DNA of 64,000 nt from JAPOQD01 sp964620555 (GCA_964620555.1 CAZUGZ010000003.1:20452-84451), one strand, 5' to 3'; shown: positions 17,087 through 26,503, counted from the first letter of the stretch. Program-made: numbers and translations. Notes: generated by a model from the letters alone, not told the origin.

Positions 17087-20000
17087 TCAGGCTGCCCTCG
17101 CCAGCACCCGGCCCTTGCCATTCTTCCACTGGGCCGTTTTCATTGCCAGTTGTGTGGCATAGTCCTTGATATTGTCATTCTTGATATGGCCGTAGCCCTT
17201 GATGATTTCGGGCAGGGAGGCGATTTCCACCAACAGGGAATAATTGTCTCTATCGAGTTCGCTCATCATGCGCTCGATGCCGTCGCGGTATTCCACGATC
17301 AACTGCCGCTCCCGCCGGCGCTCCCGGTGATATCCGAAGATATCCAGGGCGGTTCCACGCAGCACCTTCAACCTGGCCAGCACCTTGAAGGCCAGGAACA
17401 TCCAGGGACCGAATTCGATCTTTCTGGGCTGCCCCGTTTTGGGGTTTTTGGGTGAAAGAATGGCCGGCGCCAGGTGAAACCGGAGTTTGAAGTCACCTTC
17501 AAACTGTTGCTTCAGACGTCGCTCGAAATCCCCCGAGGTATACAGTCGAGCCACTTCGTATTCATCTTTGTACGCCATTAACTTGTACAGGTAGCGCGCA
17601 ACCGTTTCGGATAACGTGGTATCGGAAATATCCAGCCGGGCTTCCGCCTCTCGCACCCTTTCGACGTAGTTCCTGTACTGCTCGGCGTACGTTGAATCCT
17701 GATAGGCCGTGAGCGCTTCGACGCGACGCTGCAGCGCCAGCTCCGGGGTGTCTGAAACGGGCTGTTCCCGACCCTCACCCGAACCGGATTCGGCAAGGAG
17801 GGATTCCACGGCCTGCAGATCCTGCGCCGCCAGCCGCCCCCATGCCAGCGTGTGAAGGTTGGAGGTGACGGCGACGCCATTCAGCTCGATCGCCTTCTCC
17901 ACGGATGCAACCGACAGGGGAATGAATCCCTTTTGCAGGGTATAGCCCAACATGAACACATTGGTGGCAATGCTGTCTCCCATCAGGCGAGTGGCGAGTC
18001 TGGTCGCAGCCACCTCCGAGAGTCGCTCGTCACCAACCAACTGGCCCAACACACCGAGCATGGATTCCTTGCTGAAATCGATGTTCTGGTCGCGCTGAAA
18101 CTGGGCCGTGGGCAACACGTCGCTATTTACCACCACATTTGCTTCCCGACGGACCAGGCCGGTCACCTGTGCACCCGCGCTCACCACGAGGTCGCAACCG
18201 ATCAACAAATCCGCGGAATCGCTCCACAGGCGCGGGGCATTGATGCAATCCCTGCTGGCTCCCAGTCGGATATGACTCAGCACGGCACCGCCCTTTTGCG
18301 CCATCCCGGTGATATCCATGACGCTGCAGGCCCTGCCCTCCACGTGGGCCGCCATACCGAGGATCGCCCCTACGGTAAGCACGCCCGTGCCTCCGATCCC
18401 CGTCAGCAGGATATTACAGGTGTTCTCCAGGGGAGGTATTTCCGGAGTGGCGATGCGGGAGAAAATTGCCTCCAGTTCTTCATCGGTATGGGACTTCTCG
18501 GCCTTTCTCAAACGTCCGCCTTCCACCGAAACGAAGGACGGGCAGAAACCGTCCTGGCAACTGAAATCCTTGTTACAACTGGATTGGTCAATGCGTCGCT
18601 TGCGGCCAAACTCGGTTTCGATCGGCTGTACACTCATGCAGTTGGATTGGGTACTGCAGTCTCCACAGCCTTCACACACATCTTCGTTGATGAACAGGCG
18701 CTTGTCGGGGTCGGGGAACAGACCGCGCTTGCGCCGCCGCCTCTTCTCCGCGGCGCAGGTCTGATCGTAGATGATTGCCGAGACCCCCTTGCACTTCTGC
18801 AACTCCCGCTGGGTCTTTTCCAGTTCGTCGCGATGGCGGACTTCGGTGCCGGGCGGCCAGGTGACGCTGGCAGGGTACTTGTCCGGTTCGTCGGTGACCA
18901 CGACGATGGGCTCCACTCCTTCCCAGTACAATTGGTTGGCCATCATTTCAACCGACATTTCACCCTCGAGGGGCTGGCCACCGGTCATCGCAACCGCATC
19001 GTTGTACAACATCTTGTACGTGATATTGGCTCCGGAGGAAATCGCCGCGCGTACTGCCAGTATCCCCGAATGAAAATAGGTCCCGTCTCCCAGGTTCTGG
19101 AACGAATGGTCCAGGTCAATGAAACGATGCAGGCCGACCCACAGGGTACCCTCCGCGCCCATCTGGGCAGCGTATTCCGTATTCCGGTCCGGCATGACCA
19201 GGGGCACGATGCCGTAGCACCCCACCCCCGTGAAGGTCAAACTGCCGTCGATGACCCGTGTCGAGCTGTTGTGCGGGCAGCCGGAGCAGAAGTACGCGGT
19301 GCGGATGGCATTCACGGCCGGGAGCTGCGCCACCTGATTGCGGCGCTCCTCGATCTGGGCGATGCGGGCATCCAGGCGAGGGTGACTGATCCCCTGGGCC
19401 AGCAGGCGCCGGATCAGAACGTCGACCATCATGCTGACCGAGGTCTCCCCGTGACCGGGAATCAGTTCCGCCCCCGCGTCGTCTTTTCTGCCCGTGATGG
19501 CAGGGCGCTCTTCTGCACGCCAGGAGTAGAACTGGTGTTTCATCTGGTCTTCGATCACCGGTGCCTTCTCTTCCACCACCAGAATCTCATCGTGGTGGGC
19601 GCTGAAGTCCCGAATTCCGGCTTTTTCAAGGGGCCAGGTCATGCCCAGCTTGTATACCCTGATGCCCAACTCCGCAGCCAGTTCATCGTCGATGCCCAGT
19701 TGCGTCAGTGCCTCACACAGGTCGAGGTAGGGTTTCCCTGCGCTTACGATACCCAGCCGACGTCGCTCGCTGTCCAGCGTGACCCTGTTGATCCCATTGA
19801 CACGCGCAAATTCTTCCGCCGCGGGCAATTTGAAATCCACCATGCGCCGCTCCTGAATGAGTGGCATGTAATCGGTCCGGAACGCGTGCACCCCCTCGTC
19901 GGGCATGGCAACGCCCTCGGGCGTGAGGATTTCGAGTTTTTCAGAATCCGCTGCTATGGTGGAAGTCAGTTCGATGGTATCGGTAACTCCCTTTAACGCC

Positions 20001-20590
20001 ACCCATAGTCCGGCGAAACGGGACATCGCCCAACCGTACAGTCCGTACTCGATGAATTCACCGGTCGTCGCCGGGTACAGTATCGGGATATTTGCCGCGA
20101 TCAACGGTAAATCCGACCCGGCGGCGGTAACCGAAGATTTCGCCCCCATGTCATCCCCGGCAAGCACCAGGGCACCGCCGTGTTTCGATACGCCAGAATA
20201 GTTGGCAGCCTTCATCGCCTCCATGGCGCGCTCTACCCCGAGGTGCTTGCCGTACCAGAGTGAGAACACCCCGTCGTATTTCTTTTGCGGGTAGAAGTCC
20301 AGCCACTGGGCACCCTTGATGGTTGCCGCCGCCAACTCCTCGTTAACGCCGGGAACGAACTGAATATGATGTTCATCGAGGTGTTTCTGGGCAGCCCACA
20401 ACGCAACGTCGTAGGTACCGATGGGAGAACCCCGGTAACCCGTGATCAGGCCGGCCGTATTGAGCCCCGCGGACACATCACGCCGGCGCTGGATAATGGG
20501 AAGGCGGACCATGGCCTGCAGCGTACTGAGATAAATCTGCCCCTGGGACTGGGTGTACTTGTCATCGAGCTGTACGGTACTTTTCGACAT
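17087..20590 (-). CDS. Fused indolepyruvate/2-oxoacid:ferredoxin oxidoreductase (IorA-IorB)
   Basis: 1167 residues from ATG 20590 (MSKSTVQLDDKYTQSQGQIY), with GAGAG upstream; a start 48 bases earlier is possible. It carries the N-terminal pyrimidine-binding half (LNTAGLITGYRGSPIGTYD), a TPP domain with FCSGCPHNSSTR, cysteine clusters VCEGCGDCSTQSNC and SCNKDFSCQDGFC for [4Fe-4S] clusters, then the gamma domain (TGIGGTGVLTVGAILGMAA). It oxidatively decarboxylates an aryl- or branched 2-oxoacid to acyl-CoA, reducing ferredoxin. Such ferredoxin-linked fusions occur in aerobic proteobacteria. It follows the Rieske ferredoxin by 25 bases, so that pair is likely cotranscribed. Confidence 0.93.
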   Translation of the reverse strand: MSKSTVQLDDKYTQSQGQIYLSTLQAMVRLPIIQRRRDVSAGLNTAGLITGYRGSPIGTYDVALWAAQKHLDEHHIQFVPGVNEELAAATIKGAQWLDFYPQKKYDGVFSLWYGKHLGVERAMEAMKAANYSGVSKHGGALVLAGDDMGAKSSVTAAGSDLPLIAANIPILYPATTGEFIEYGLYGWAMSRFAGLWVALKGVTDTIELTSTIAADSEKLEILTPEGVAMPDEGVHAFRTDYMPLIQERRMVDFKLPAAEEFARVNGINRVTLDSERRRLGIVSAGKPYLDLCEALTQLGIDDELAAELGIRVYKLGMTWPLEKAGIRDFSAHHDEILVVEEKAPVIEDQMKHQFYSWRAEERPAITGRKDDAGAELIPGHGETSVSMMVDVLIRRLLAQGISHPRLDARIAQIEERRNQVAQLPAVNAIRTAYFCSGCPHNSSTRVIDGSLTFTGVGCYGIVPLVMPDRNTEYAAQMGAEGTLWVGLHRFIDLDHSFQNLGDGTYFHSGILAVRAAISSGANITYKMLYNDAVAMTGGQPLEGEMSVEMMANQLYWEGVEPIVVVTDEPDKYPASVTWPPGTEVRHRDELEKTQRELQKCKGVSAIIYDQTCAAEKRRRRKRGLFPDPDKRLFINEDVCEGCGDCSTQSNCMSVQPIETEFGRKRRIDQSSCNKDFSCQDGFCPSFVSVEGGRLRKAEKSHTDEELEAIFSRIATPEIPPLENTCNILLTGIGGTGVLTVGAILGMAAHVEGRACSVMDITGMAQKGGAVLSHIRLGASRDCINAPRLWSDSADLLIGCDLVVSAGAQVTGLVRREANVVVNSDVLPTAQFQRDQNIDFSKESMLGVLGQLVGDERLSEVAATRLATRLMGDSIATNVFMLGYTLQKGFIPLSVASVEKAIELNGVAVTSNLHTLAWGRLAAQDLQAVESLLAESGSGEGREQPVSDTPELALQRRVEALTAYQDSTYAEQYRNYVERVREAEARLDISDTTLSETVARYLYKLMAYKDEYEVARLYTSGDFERRLKQQFEGDFKLRFHLAPAILSPKNPKTGQPRKIEFGPWMFLAFKVLARLKVLRGTALDIFGYHRERRRERQLIVEYRDGIERMMSELDRDNYSLLVEIASLPEIIKGYGHIKNDNIKDYATQLAMKTAQWKNGKGRVLARAA

Positions 20591-20615
20591 TGCATTTGCT
20601 CTCGTGAATTTCGCT

Positions 20616-20975
20616 CTATAGGGAAATAAAGACGTCACCGTCTTTCACGGTTACCGGATACACCTTGATCGGCTTCTCGCAGGGGAGAGAGAGAACCTCT
20701 CCGGTTCTGATATCATATTTTCCTTCGTGCCAGGTACATTCAATGACGTAGCCCTCCAGGTAGCCCTCATCACCCAGGGAGGCACTACCGTGAGTACAGA
20801 GATCATCGCTCACGTACACCTCATCACCCTGCAGCCGATATACCGCCAGGTTCGGCAGTTCCTCGTCTTCCAGCACGACCTGAAGACAGTCTTCCTCGTC
20901 CACGTCTTCGACTGCGCAGACGCGAACCAGGCCCTTGACCGCACTGGATGCGGCAATCAAATCTCGTTCACTCAT
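20616..20975 (-). CDS. Rieske-type [2Fe-2S] ferredoxin
   Basis: 119 residues with the two Rieske ligand pairs Cys60-His62 (CTHGSASL) and Cys80-His83 (CTWHEGKYD), typical of soluble BphA3/NdoB-like ferredoxins rather than membrane Rieske proteins. It would carry electrons from the FAD reductase (13985) to the dioxygenase (23371-25215). It lies 33 bases downstream of the amidohydrolase stop and 25 bases before the 2-oxoacid oxidoreductase, in one minus-strand run. Confidence 0.92.
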   Translation of the reverse strand: MSERDLIAASSAVKGLVRVCAVEDVDEEDCLQVVLEDEELPNLAVYRLQGDEVYVSDDLCTHGSASLGDEGYLEGYVIECTWHEGKYDIRTGEVLSLPCEKPIKVYPVTVKDGDVFISL

Positions 20976-21008
20976 GGGCCTTGCCTTTGCTTCGGTTCTC
21001 CAATTCGA

Positions 21009-22004
21009 TTATAGCAATGATAGTAATTGCTTCGCGTTGCGCTCCATTATCAGGCTGCTCTCCTCCCGGCTCAATCCCGCCCTGCCGAGGAAGCCCGGAA
21101 GGTCCTTCTGCCCAATCTCCGTGGGTCCGTCGGTACCCGCCACAAACCGCTCGGCCCCCAGTAGTTTTACCAGGTAGCCGAGGTATTCCGGGCTAAAGGT
21201 GACGGTGTCGTAGTAAAAGCGCCTGGCGTAGTCGAGCGGAGAGATTTCACCGTTGATCTGCATGATTTCAAATTTGTTCCATACCATGTCGAACCGGTCC
21301 AATACCGCACCGATGCCACCCCCGCCGTGGCTGAACACCAGCCGCAGGTCGGGAAAATGTCCGAGGATGTCGGTCATTATCAGGGAACCGATCACCGCGG
21401 TGTTCTCATGGGGGACGCCAAGCACCGGCCCCAGCAACGGCGAGCCCAACAGGCGGTCGACCCCACCGGGTTTGATGCCATGGACGAAAACCACCAGGCC
21501 CATGGCCTGGGCAGCCTCAAAGAAGGGATAAAACCGCTCATCCGCCAGCGAGCACCCGTTGACGTGGCTGCCGACGTGGACACCTTTCAGGCCATGCTGG
21601 TCACGCAGAACGCGCAACTGGCCCACCGCACGTTCCGGGTCCTGCAGCGCGACACATCCCAGGCCCTGGAACCGGTCGGGCGCTTGTCGCACCATGTCGC
21701 CGATAAACTTGTTCATGGAGTCCGTCAGCAGCAATGCCGCATCCGGGTCCAGCCAATAGGACAACAATTCGGGCAGCGGCGACAGCACTTCCATATCGAT
21801 GCCATTCCTGTTCATCTGCTCGATGCGTTCGCCCACATCCCAATAAAAGCTCTCGAATACGCGGAAATCACGGCCGGCAATGACCATCCGCGACGAACTG
21901 TCATCAATCCTCCGCATTTCGGGCCATGCAGGTTCTTCGATGCCGGAAGGTCTCTCCGGGTACTGCTGTGGTACTACGTGTGCGTGGAAATCGACAATGG
22001 GCAC
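21009..22004 (-). CDS. Metal-dependent amidohydrolase (ACMSD/amidohydrolase_2 family)
   Basis: 331 residues from GTG 22004, chosen because AGGGAGAG precedes it and the protein then opens with the metal motif VPIVDFHAHVV (His7, His9). Further ligands are the His in VFVHGIKPGG and in LVFSHGGGGIGAV, and the Asp in FVAGTDGPTEIG. The family includes decarboxylases of aromatic or muconate-type acids and C-C hydrolases, fitting a ring-cleavage pathway. An operator-like repeat lies 38 bases upstream, shared with the divergent CoA-transferase. Confidence 0.87.
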   Translation of the reverse strand: MPIVDFHAHVVPQQYPERPSGIEEPAWPEMRRIDDSSSRMVIAGRDFRVFESFYWDVGERIEQMNRNGIDMEVLSPLPELLSYWLDPDAALLLTDSMNKFIGDMVRQAPDRFQGLGCVALQDPERAVGQLRVLRDQHGLKGVHVGSHVNGCSLADERFYPFFEAAQAMGLVVFVHGIKPGGVDRLLGSPLLGPVLGVPHENTAVIGSLIMTDILGHFPDLRLVFSHGGGGIGAVLDRFDMVWNKFEIMQINGEISPLDYARRFYYDTVTFSPEYLGYLVKLLGAERFVAGTDGPTEIGQKDLPGFLGRAGLSREESSLIMERNAKQLLSLL

Positions 22005-22041
22005 GCTCTCTCCCTTGCACGGTATATTGACATGGCAGGCA

Positions 22042-22059
22042 CTATAACGCATGCTATAG
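22042..22059. promoter_or_regulatory. Operator-like repeat CTATAAC-GCAT-GCTATAG in a divergent promoter
   Basis: Near-perfect 7-base arms (one mismatch), 4-base spacer. On the minus strand -35 TTGCCC (22070-22065) and -10 TATAGT (22046-22041) are 18 bases apart and flank it, directing the amidohydrolase operon. It also lies 56 bases before the CoA-transferase ATG on the plus strand, so one site could govern both directions. Confidence 0.7.
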
Positions 22060-22115
22060 ACTTTGGGCAAGTTTTTTGCAGCAAAAATCCGACAACTGCA
22101 ATCATTGTCGAACGA

Positions 22116-23303
22116 ATGAAAAAAGTTCTGGAAAACATACGAGTGCTCGATATTACCCGCTATGTGGCCGGGCCCATATGTTCCGCTCAACTGGCAGATC
22201 TTGGGGCCGAAGTGATCCGCGTGGAAAACGTTGGCGGTGCCGAGGATCGCTCGCCACTACCGGTGGACCCTGAATACCCGGGCGGCGCAGGGTTTCTACA
22301 GGTGAACCGGAACAAGAAGGGCCTGAGCCTGGACATGAGTTGCGACAGGGGCCAGGAAATTCTCAAAAAACTGGTTGCCAGTGCCGACATCGTAGTTGCC
22401 AATCTTCCCCGCAAGGCAGCCAGGGAACTGAAAATCGACTATGACAGCCTGCGGCAAATACGCCCCGATATCATCTTGATCCACATCACGTCCTTCGGCA
22501 ACGAGGGCCCCTATGCAGACCGAACCGGCTTTGATGCCATTGCACAGGTCATGTCCGGCGCGACCTACCTCTCCGGCTGGCCGCGCCAGCCGATGAAAAG
22601 CATCGCCCCCTGGGTAGACATGACAGCGGGCAATCACGCCACCACGGGCTGCCTGGCGGCACTCCTGCATCGCAACGCAACCGGAGAAGGGCAAAAAGTG
22701 GAGGTCAACCTCCTGCAATCGGCCCTCACTGTCACCAATTACTTTCTGCTGGAAGAAGAACTGACGGGAATCGGGCGCACCGGTACCGGTAATCGCGCTC
22801 CCTCCGGCGGTCCTGCGGACCTCATCCCGACCAGCGACGGCGCCGTGTACATCGCGGTTCTTGGAAATCGCATGTTTGAACGCCTGGCCAACATGATCGG
22901 CCATCCGGAACTGGCCGACGACCCACGTTTTGCGCGGGATGATCTGCGTGCCGAAAACGGTGAGATTCTCAGCGAAATGCTCAGTGCCTGGGCCGCCGAC
23001 AAAACCACAACCCAGTCCCTGGATTTTCTGGTGAAGCACCGGATACCCGCTGGTCCCCTGCTGAAAACGGGCGAGATCCTGAAAGATGTGCACGTACAAT
23101 CGGCGGGTTTTGTCAGAAACCTCAAAGTGCCGGGGCTCGATACGCCGGTACCCTACATCAACCCCCCTTACCGAATGAGCGAATCGCCGGCAAGTATTGA
23201 AACCGGGCCGCCCGGACCCGGCGAACACACCGATGCCATACTGGGAGAACTGGGATATTCTTCCGATCAGCTGGATGAACTGAGGGCCGGGTCTGTCATT
23301 TGA
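22116..23303 (+). CDS. Class III CoA-transferase (CaiB/BaiF family)
   Basis: 395 residues from ATG 22116 (MKKVLENIRVLDITRYVAGP). Family features are ADLGAEVIRVENVGG, SFGNEGPYADRTGFD and the catalytic aspartate in PWVDMTAGNHATTG. It moves CoA between acids, giving ATP-independent activation of a pathway acid. The gene is the only plus-strand gene between the amidohydrolase and the dioxygenase; its promoter region holds the shared operator. The C-terminus is complete (Q-L-D-E-L-R-A-G-S-V-I). Confidence 0.92.
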   Translation: MKKVLENIRVLDITRYVAGPICSAQLADLGAEVIRVENVGGAEDRSPLPVDPEYPGGAGFLQVNRNKKGLSLDMSCDRGQEILKKLVASADIVVANLPRKAARELKIDYDSLRQIRPDIILIHITSFGNEGPYADRTGFDAIAQVMSGATYLSGWPRQPMKSIAPWVDMTAGNHATTGCLAALLHRNATGEGQKVEVNLLQSALTVTNYFLLEEELTGIGRTGTGNRAPSGGPADLIPTSDGAVYIAVLGNRMFERLANMIGHPELADDPRFARDDLRAENGEILSEMLSAWAADKTTTQSLDFLVKHRIPAGPLLKTGEILKDVHVQSAGFVRNLKVPGLDTPVPYINPPYRMSESPASIETGPPGPGEHTDAILGELGYSSDQLDELRAGSVI

Positions 23304-23370
23304 GGAGTGGACAGGAATGGCAGAACGCCGTGCCGACGCCGGTGAGCTTCGCCCACCGCCGGTTGATCCC

Positions 23371-23871
23371 TCACAGGATAATGGTCATCTGACCCGCGTC
23401 ATACAGGCTGTTCAAATCGAGCACCAGACGCTTGCTGCGGATTCGAATTCCGGATTCCGCACATACCAGTGCATAGTACATTTCACCCATGAACTGCGTT
23501 GTGCGGTCGCCACCTGTCCGGAACACGACAAAATTGGCCCTGACCCGGGTCTCGCCGTTCTCCGAGCCCAGGACCCGAACATTGGCATAGAGATGACGGG
23601 TTTTCGAGTGGGGGTACTCGCAATGCGCGGCACGCTTTTCCAGGCGCACGGCCCGGGCATCGATACGGGTTTTGCGATCCGCCAGAATGAACAATGAAGA
23701 TGCAGGGTCCGCATCCCATGGATTGTCGCAGTCCGTGGATACGACCTCGTAGCTGCTGTCCTCCGTATACAGCTTGCTCCACTCGACCAGGCGCCAGTCA
23801 TCAAGCAACTCCGCTTCGTGATACAGGAAGTCCTCTACCTGCTGCCTCGTTATGTTCTCTGACTCGGACAC
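23371..23871 (-). CDS. Ring-hydroxylating dioxygenase beta subunit (SnoaL-like)
   Basis: 166 residues of the NTF2-fold small subunit: QVEDFLYHEAELLDDWRLVEWSKLYTEDSSYEV at the N-terminus (written here in part), and the conserved end KRLVLDLNSLYDAGQMTIIL. It has a structural role in an alpha3beta3 oxygenase. It lies 21 bases after the alpha-subunit stop, so the two are cotranscribed and the pair forms the terminal oxygenase. Confidence 0.92.
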   Translation of the reverse strand: MSESENITRQQVEDFLYHEAELLDDWRLVEWSKLYTEDSSYEVVSTDCDNPWDADPASSLFILADRKTRIDARAVRLEKRAAHCEYPHSKTRHLYANVRVLGSENGETRVRANFVVFRTGGDRTTQFMGEMYYALVCAESGIRIRSKRLVLDLNSLYDAGQMTIIL

Positions 23872-23892
23872 CGATGATTCCCCACGGACTGT

Positions 23893-25215
23893 TCAGTTTT
23901 CAAGATTTTCGAGACCACACATCACCATATCCCACTGGGTCCAATAGCCCTGCATGTGGGTTTCGTCATCGGTCCCTCCCGACGCTACGCGCAGATCTTC
24001 CGCGTCCTGCAGGCCCTTGGACAATTCCGTCCACTCGGTGGGGCTGGCCTCGACAGACTTCTGGGCACTGTTGAGCATCGAACCGTCATCCGGAGAGCCG
24101 AAGCCGGCCGGTCCGAGGAACGATACGAAGTTGTCCAGGCGAATCGCCTTGAGGTTATCCGACTCCTCGCTCGGAGCCAGGCACCAGGCATTGACCTTCA
24201 TTCTATTGGCCGACACCGGCTCGATTACACGAATGGTGAGGGCCAGAATGTCGTTGATCACAAGGTTGGGGAAAATCACCGCGTTCTTTTGCATATCGCA
24301 GATATAATCAGCTTTTTCCCTGCCCAGCTTGTCCGTAAGGCGCTGCCGGTTGGCATCGATCTCCTTTTTTATCTCCGGGCCCCATTCCTCGATCCAGTAG
24401 CCCACCGGACGGCCGGTGGGAACATTGGAACTCAGCACGTAGTGGCCATTGCCAAGGGCCTGCGCCCTTCCGGACTCCTCGTAATTGGCCATTTTGCTCA
24501 GCACGTTGCCGTCCTTGGTGCCGGAATATTTATCCACCAGAAACTCAAGATAGGTCTGGTGAACCGTTTTCAAATGATAGCCGTCGGCGCTGTTCTCGAT
24601 GAGAAACTTGTAGTTGGCGTCGATGGTATAGGCGTGCTCGCCCGGAAGTACCACCATCTCTTCGGATGACTGATCGTTGATGGAGTCCAGCAGGTCCCTG
24701 ACGCCCTGACCCAGGTAGTCATGCAGCGAAATGGCGTTATCGTTGAAATTGACGAAGTAGAGCCCCCCATATTGCTCCATGCGGACCCGGGGCAGGTCGA
24801 GGTGACCATCGTCGTTGATGCCTTCCGGATAGCCGCTCTCGGCATTCATCGATTTGAGCTTTCCTTCGGTATCAAAAACCCAACCGTGATAGCGACAGGC
24901 GTGCACTTTGCTGTTCCCCTTCCTGTCCCAGCACACCGCCGCCCCGCGGTGGGTACAGGCATTGTAGAGTGCAACGAGTTCACCCTTGCGGGAGTGCTGG
25001 AATATCAGGTTTCTACCCATTACGGTACGGGTAACGAAGTCGCCTTTTCCGGGTAGCTCCGAAACGTGCCCCAGGTACAGCCAGCACTTGCTGAAAATCA
25101 GGTCCTTCTCTTTTTCGAATACCTCCTGATTCCTGTATGCGTCCCGGTGAATCCGGAAGGTTCTCTTTTTTCTGTCCACGTCCAGCATGGACCTGCTCAA
25201 TGGTATGGAATTCAT
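23893..25215 (-). CDS. Rieske non-heme iron ring-hydroxylating dioxygenase alpha subunit
   Basis: 440 residues from ATG 25215 (a TTG five codons earlier is also open). The Rieske cluster ligands are Cys87-His89 (CTHRG) and Cys107-His110 (CRYHGW). The mononuclear iron ligands are His214 and His219 in ENSADGYHLKTVHQTYLEF, with an Asp further on. It inserts O2 into an aromatic ring giving a cis-dihydrodiol. Together with beta, Rieske ferredoxin and FAD reductase it completes a three-component system. The size and motifs resemble benzoate/biphenyl/anthranilate-type oxygenases; substrate is not readable. An operator-like repeat lies 51 bases upstream. Confidence 0.93.
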   Translation of the reverse strand: MNSIPLSRSMLDVDRKKRTFRIHRDAYRNQEVFEKEKDLIFSKCWLYLGHVSELPGKGDFVTRTVMGRNLIFQHSRKGELVALYNACTHRGAAVCWDRKGNSKVHACRYHGWVFDTEGKLKSMNAESGYPEGINDDGHLDLPRVRMEQYGGLYFVNFNDNAISLHDYLGQGVRDLLDSINDQSSEEMVVLPGEHAYTIDANYKFLIENSADGYHLKTVHQTYLEFLVDKYSGTKDGNVLSKMANYEESGRAQALGNGHYVLSSNVPTGRPVGYWIEEWGPEIKKEIDANRQRLTDKLGREKADYICDMQKNAVIFPNLVINDILALTIRVIEPVSANRMKVNAWCLAPSEESDNLKAIRLDNFVSFLGPAGFGSPDDGSMLNSAQKSVEASPTEWTELSKGLQDAEDLRVASGGTDDETHMQGYWTQWDMVMCGLENLEN

Positions 25216-25266
25216 AATTTTCGCTGCCAACAGAAAATGCCGTGGTGCGCCGGGCTTCCCGCACCC

Positions 25267-25284
25267 GTATAACGAACGCTATGT
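25267..25284. promoter_or_regulatory. Operator-like repeat GTATAAC-GAAC-GCTATGT upstream of the dioxygenase
   Basis: Member of the repeat family with the ATAAC-N4-GCTAT core, 51 bases before the alpha-subunit ATG. A -10-like TATACG on the minus strand overlaps its downstream arm. The rest of the 331-base gap to the extradiol gene shows no coding frame I trust. Confidence 0.6.
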
Positions 25285-25546
25285 TTTCGACTGTAATCGA
25301 TTGCCGTCACCATTTCAAGACAATACGCATTCCCTGTCATTTGCTCCAGCAAATACAAACCTGCATCATCCCCCTGCCGGCGCAACCGGCGGCAGGCTCA
25401 GGAATTCAAAGCGGGAGAAACCGGCCTGAGTATTCGCGTTGAGCGCCAGCCGCACCGGACCGGTCCCGTTGCGGGCATTGGAAGATATCTCGGCGTCGCA
25501 GTAACCCTGCAGGCCATGACCCCGCGCAACAGGTCTGAGAGCGAGT

Positions 25547-26467
25547 TCAGGAGTCCCCGGTAACGACATTGCCGAAGGTGCCAAAGCCGGGGGCGGGAAC
25601 GGCACCCCACAGGTCAAAATCTTCCGGTGCGGTCGACATGTAGCGCGCACGACGATAATCCTGCTCGGGAAACTGCTCCATCCCATGAGAGTATTCCCAG
25701 GACATGCCGTCGGGATCGAAGACGTACGTGTGGGCACTGCCCGACGTCGGGTGGCGGCCGATACCGAAAGCGACCTTGTCTCCGTTGCGGACGACCCGGT
25801 GATAATATCTTCCGATATCCTCCATCGACTTGACCTTGAACGCCAGGTGATTGAACCCGGGCTGACTGTTCTTGGTTGGCAGAAAGGCGAACGTATGATG
25901 GTGGGGAATGGGGTATGCCCGCACCAATGTACCGAGGTAGTCGCCCAGGTAGTCGGATACTATAAACCCCATGTTCTCGACGGCGAATTCCGTGGTCGCC
26001 TTTACATCGGGCACATTGATTCCCGAATGCAGGAAACATTCAAACTCCGTAAGCTGCACCGTCAGGGGCGACGAATAATTGAGAATATCCGAGTAGTACT
26101 CGTAGCAGATGCCATTTACGGGCTCGCGAACCCGGAAGGCCGGGTTGATATCCAGGCCCAGCACCTCGCTTTCCCCTTTTGAGAGCCAGACGGGATTCAG
26201 GCCGAGTCGTTCAAAATGATGATGGGCCTTTTGCACGTCCTCTGCCGACTCCATCTCCCAGGCCTGGCGCACGAAACCGGGTTCATCATTCTGATACAAC
26301 ACCACGTCGTGATGCTGTGGGCCACAACGGAAAAAGCGTTCCCCGTCGGGCCCCTCGCCAGCGGGACTGAGCCCGAAAGAAGCGGTTGCAAATTCCGTAG
26401 TCCGGTCCAGGTCGGTCACGTTCAGCGCGACGTAGCCTGCCTTTTCGTATCTGAAATCTACCGGCAT
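25547..26467 (-). CDS. Extradiol ring-cleavage dioxygenase (two-domain VOC, BphC-like)
   Basis: 306 residues from ATG 26467 with a strong ribosome site (AGGAGG). Two vicinal-oxygen-chelate modules are seen. In the second the three Fe(II) ligands are recognisable: His in CFLHSGINVPDV, His in GFNHLAFKV and Glu in GMSWEYSHG. It cleaves a catechol-type ring next to the hydroxyls (meta cleavage), the natural step after dioxygenation by the neighbouring Rieske enzyme. It precedes the Rieske genes on the same strand but the intervening operator suggests separate promoters. Confidence 0.92.
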   Translation of the reverse strand: MPVDFRYEKAGYVALNVTDLDRTTEFATASFGLSPAGEGPDGERFFRCGPQHHDVVLYQNDEPGFVRQAWEMESAEDVQKAHHHFERLGLNPVWLSKGESEVLGLDINPAFRVREPVNGICYEYYSDILNYSSPLTVQLTEFECFLHSGINVPDVKATTEFAVENMGFIVSDYLGDYLGTLVRAYPIPHHHTFAFLPTKNSQPGFNHLAFKVKSMEDIGRYYHRVVRNGDKVAFGIGRHPTSGSAHTYVFDPDGMSWEYSHGMEQFPEQDYRRARYMSTAPEDFDLWGAVPAPGFGTFGNVVTGDS

Positions 26468-26503
26468 GGTGCCTCCTGTCAATGTAGCAAGTTATCAGTT
26501 CCG

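Noticed and set aside
17852..19996. A 714-codon plus-strand open frame antisense to the fused 2-oxoacid oxidoreductase
   Set aside because: It mirrors a strongly conserved coding gene; the translation is rich in His, Arg and Gly with no motif. Such antisense frames are common in GC-rich DNA.
21009..21026. TTATAGC-AATG-ATAGTAA upstream of the Rieske ferredoxin
   Set aside because: Only the left arm resembles the consensus and it overlaps the end of the amidohydrolase coding sequence.
21327..22115. N-terminal extension of the CoA-transferase by 263 codons
   Set aside because: The extension overlaps the amidohydrolase on the other strand and runs through the operator region; conserved sequence starts only at 22116.
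26483..26497. GTAGC-AA-GTTAT before the extradiol gene as another operator
   Set aside because: The spacer is two bases, not four, and it lies within the ribosome-site/intergenic stretch of 36 bases with no promoter boxes.
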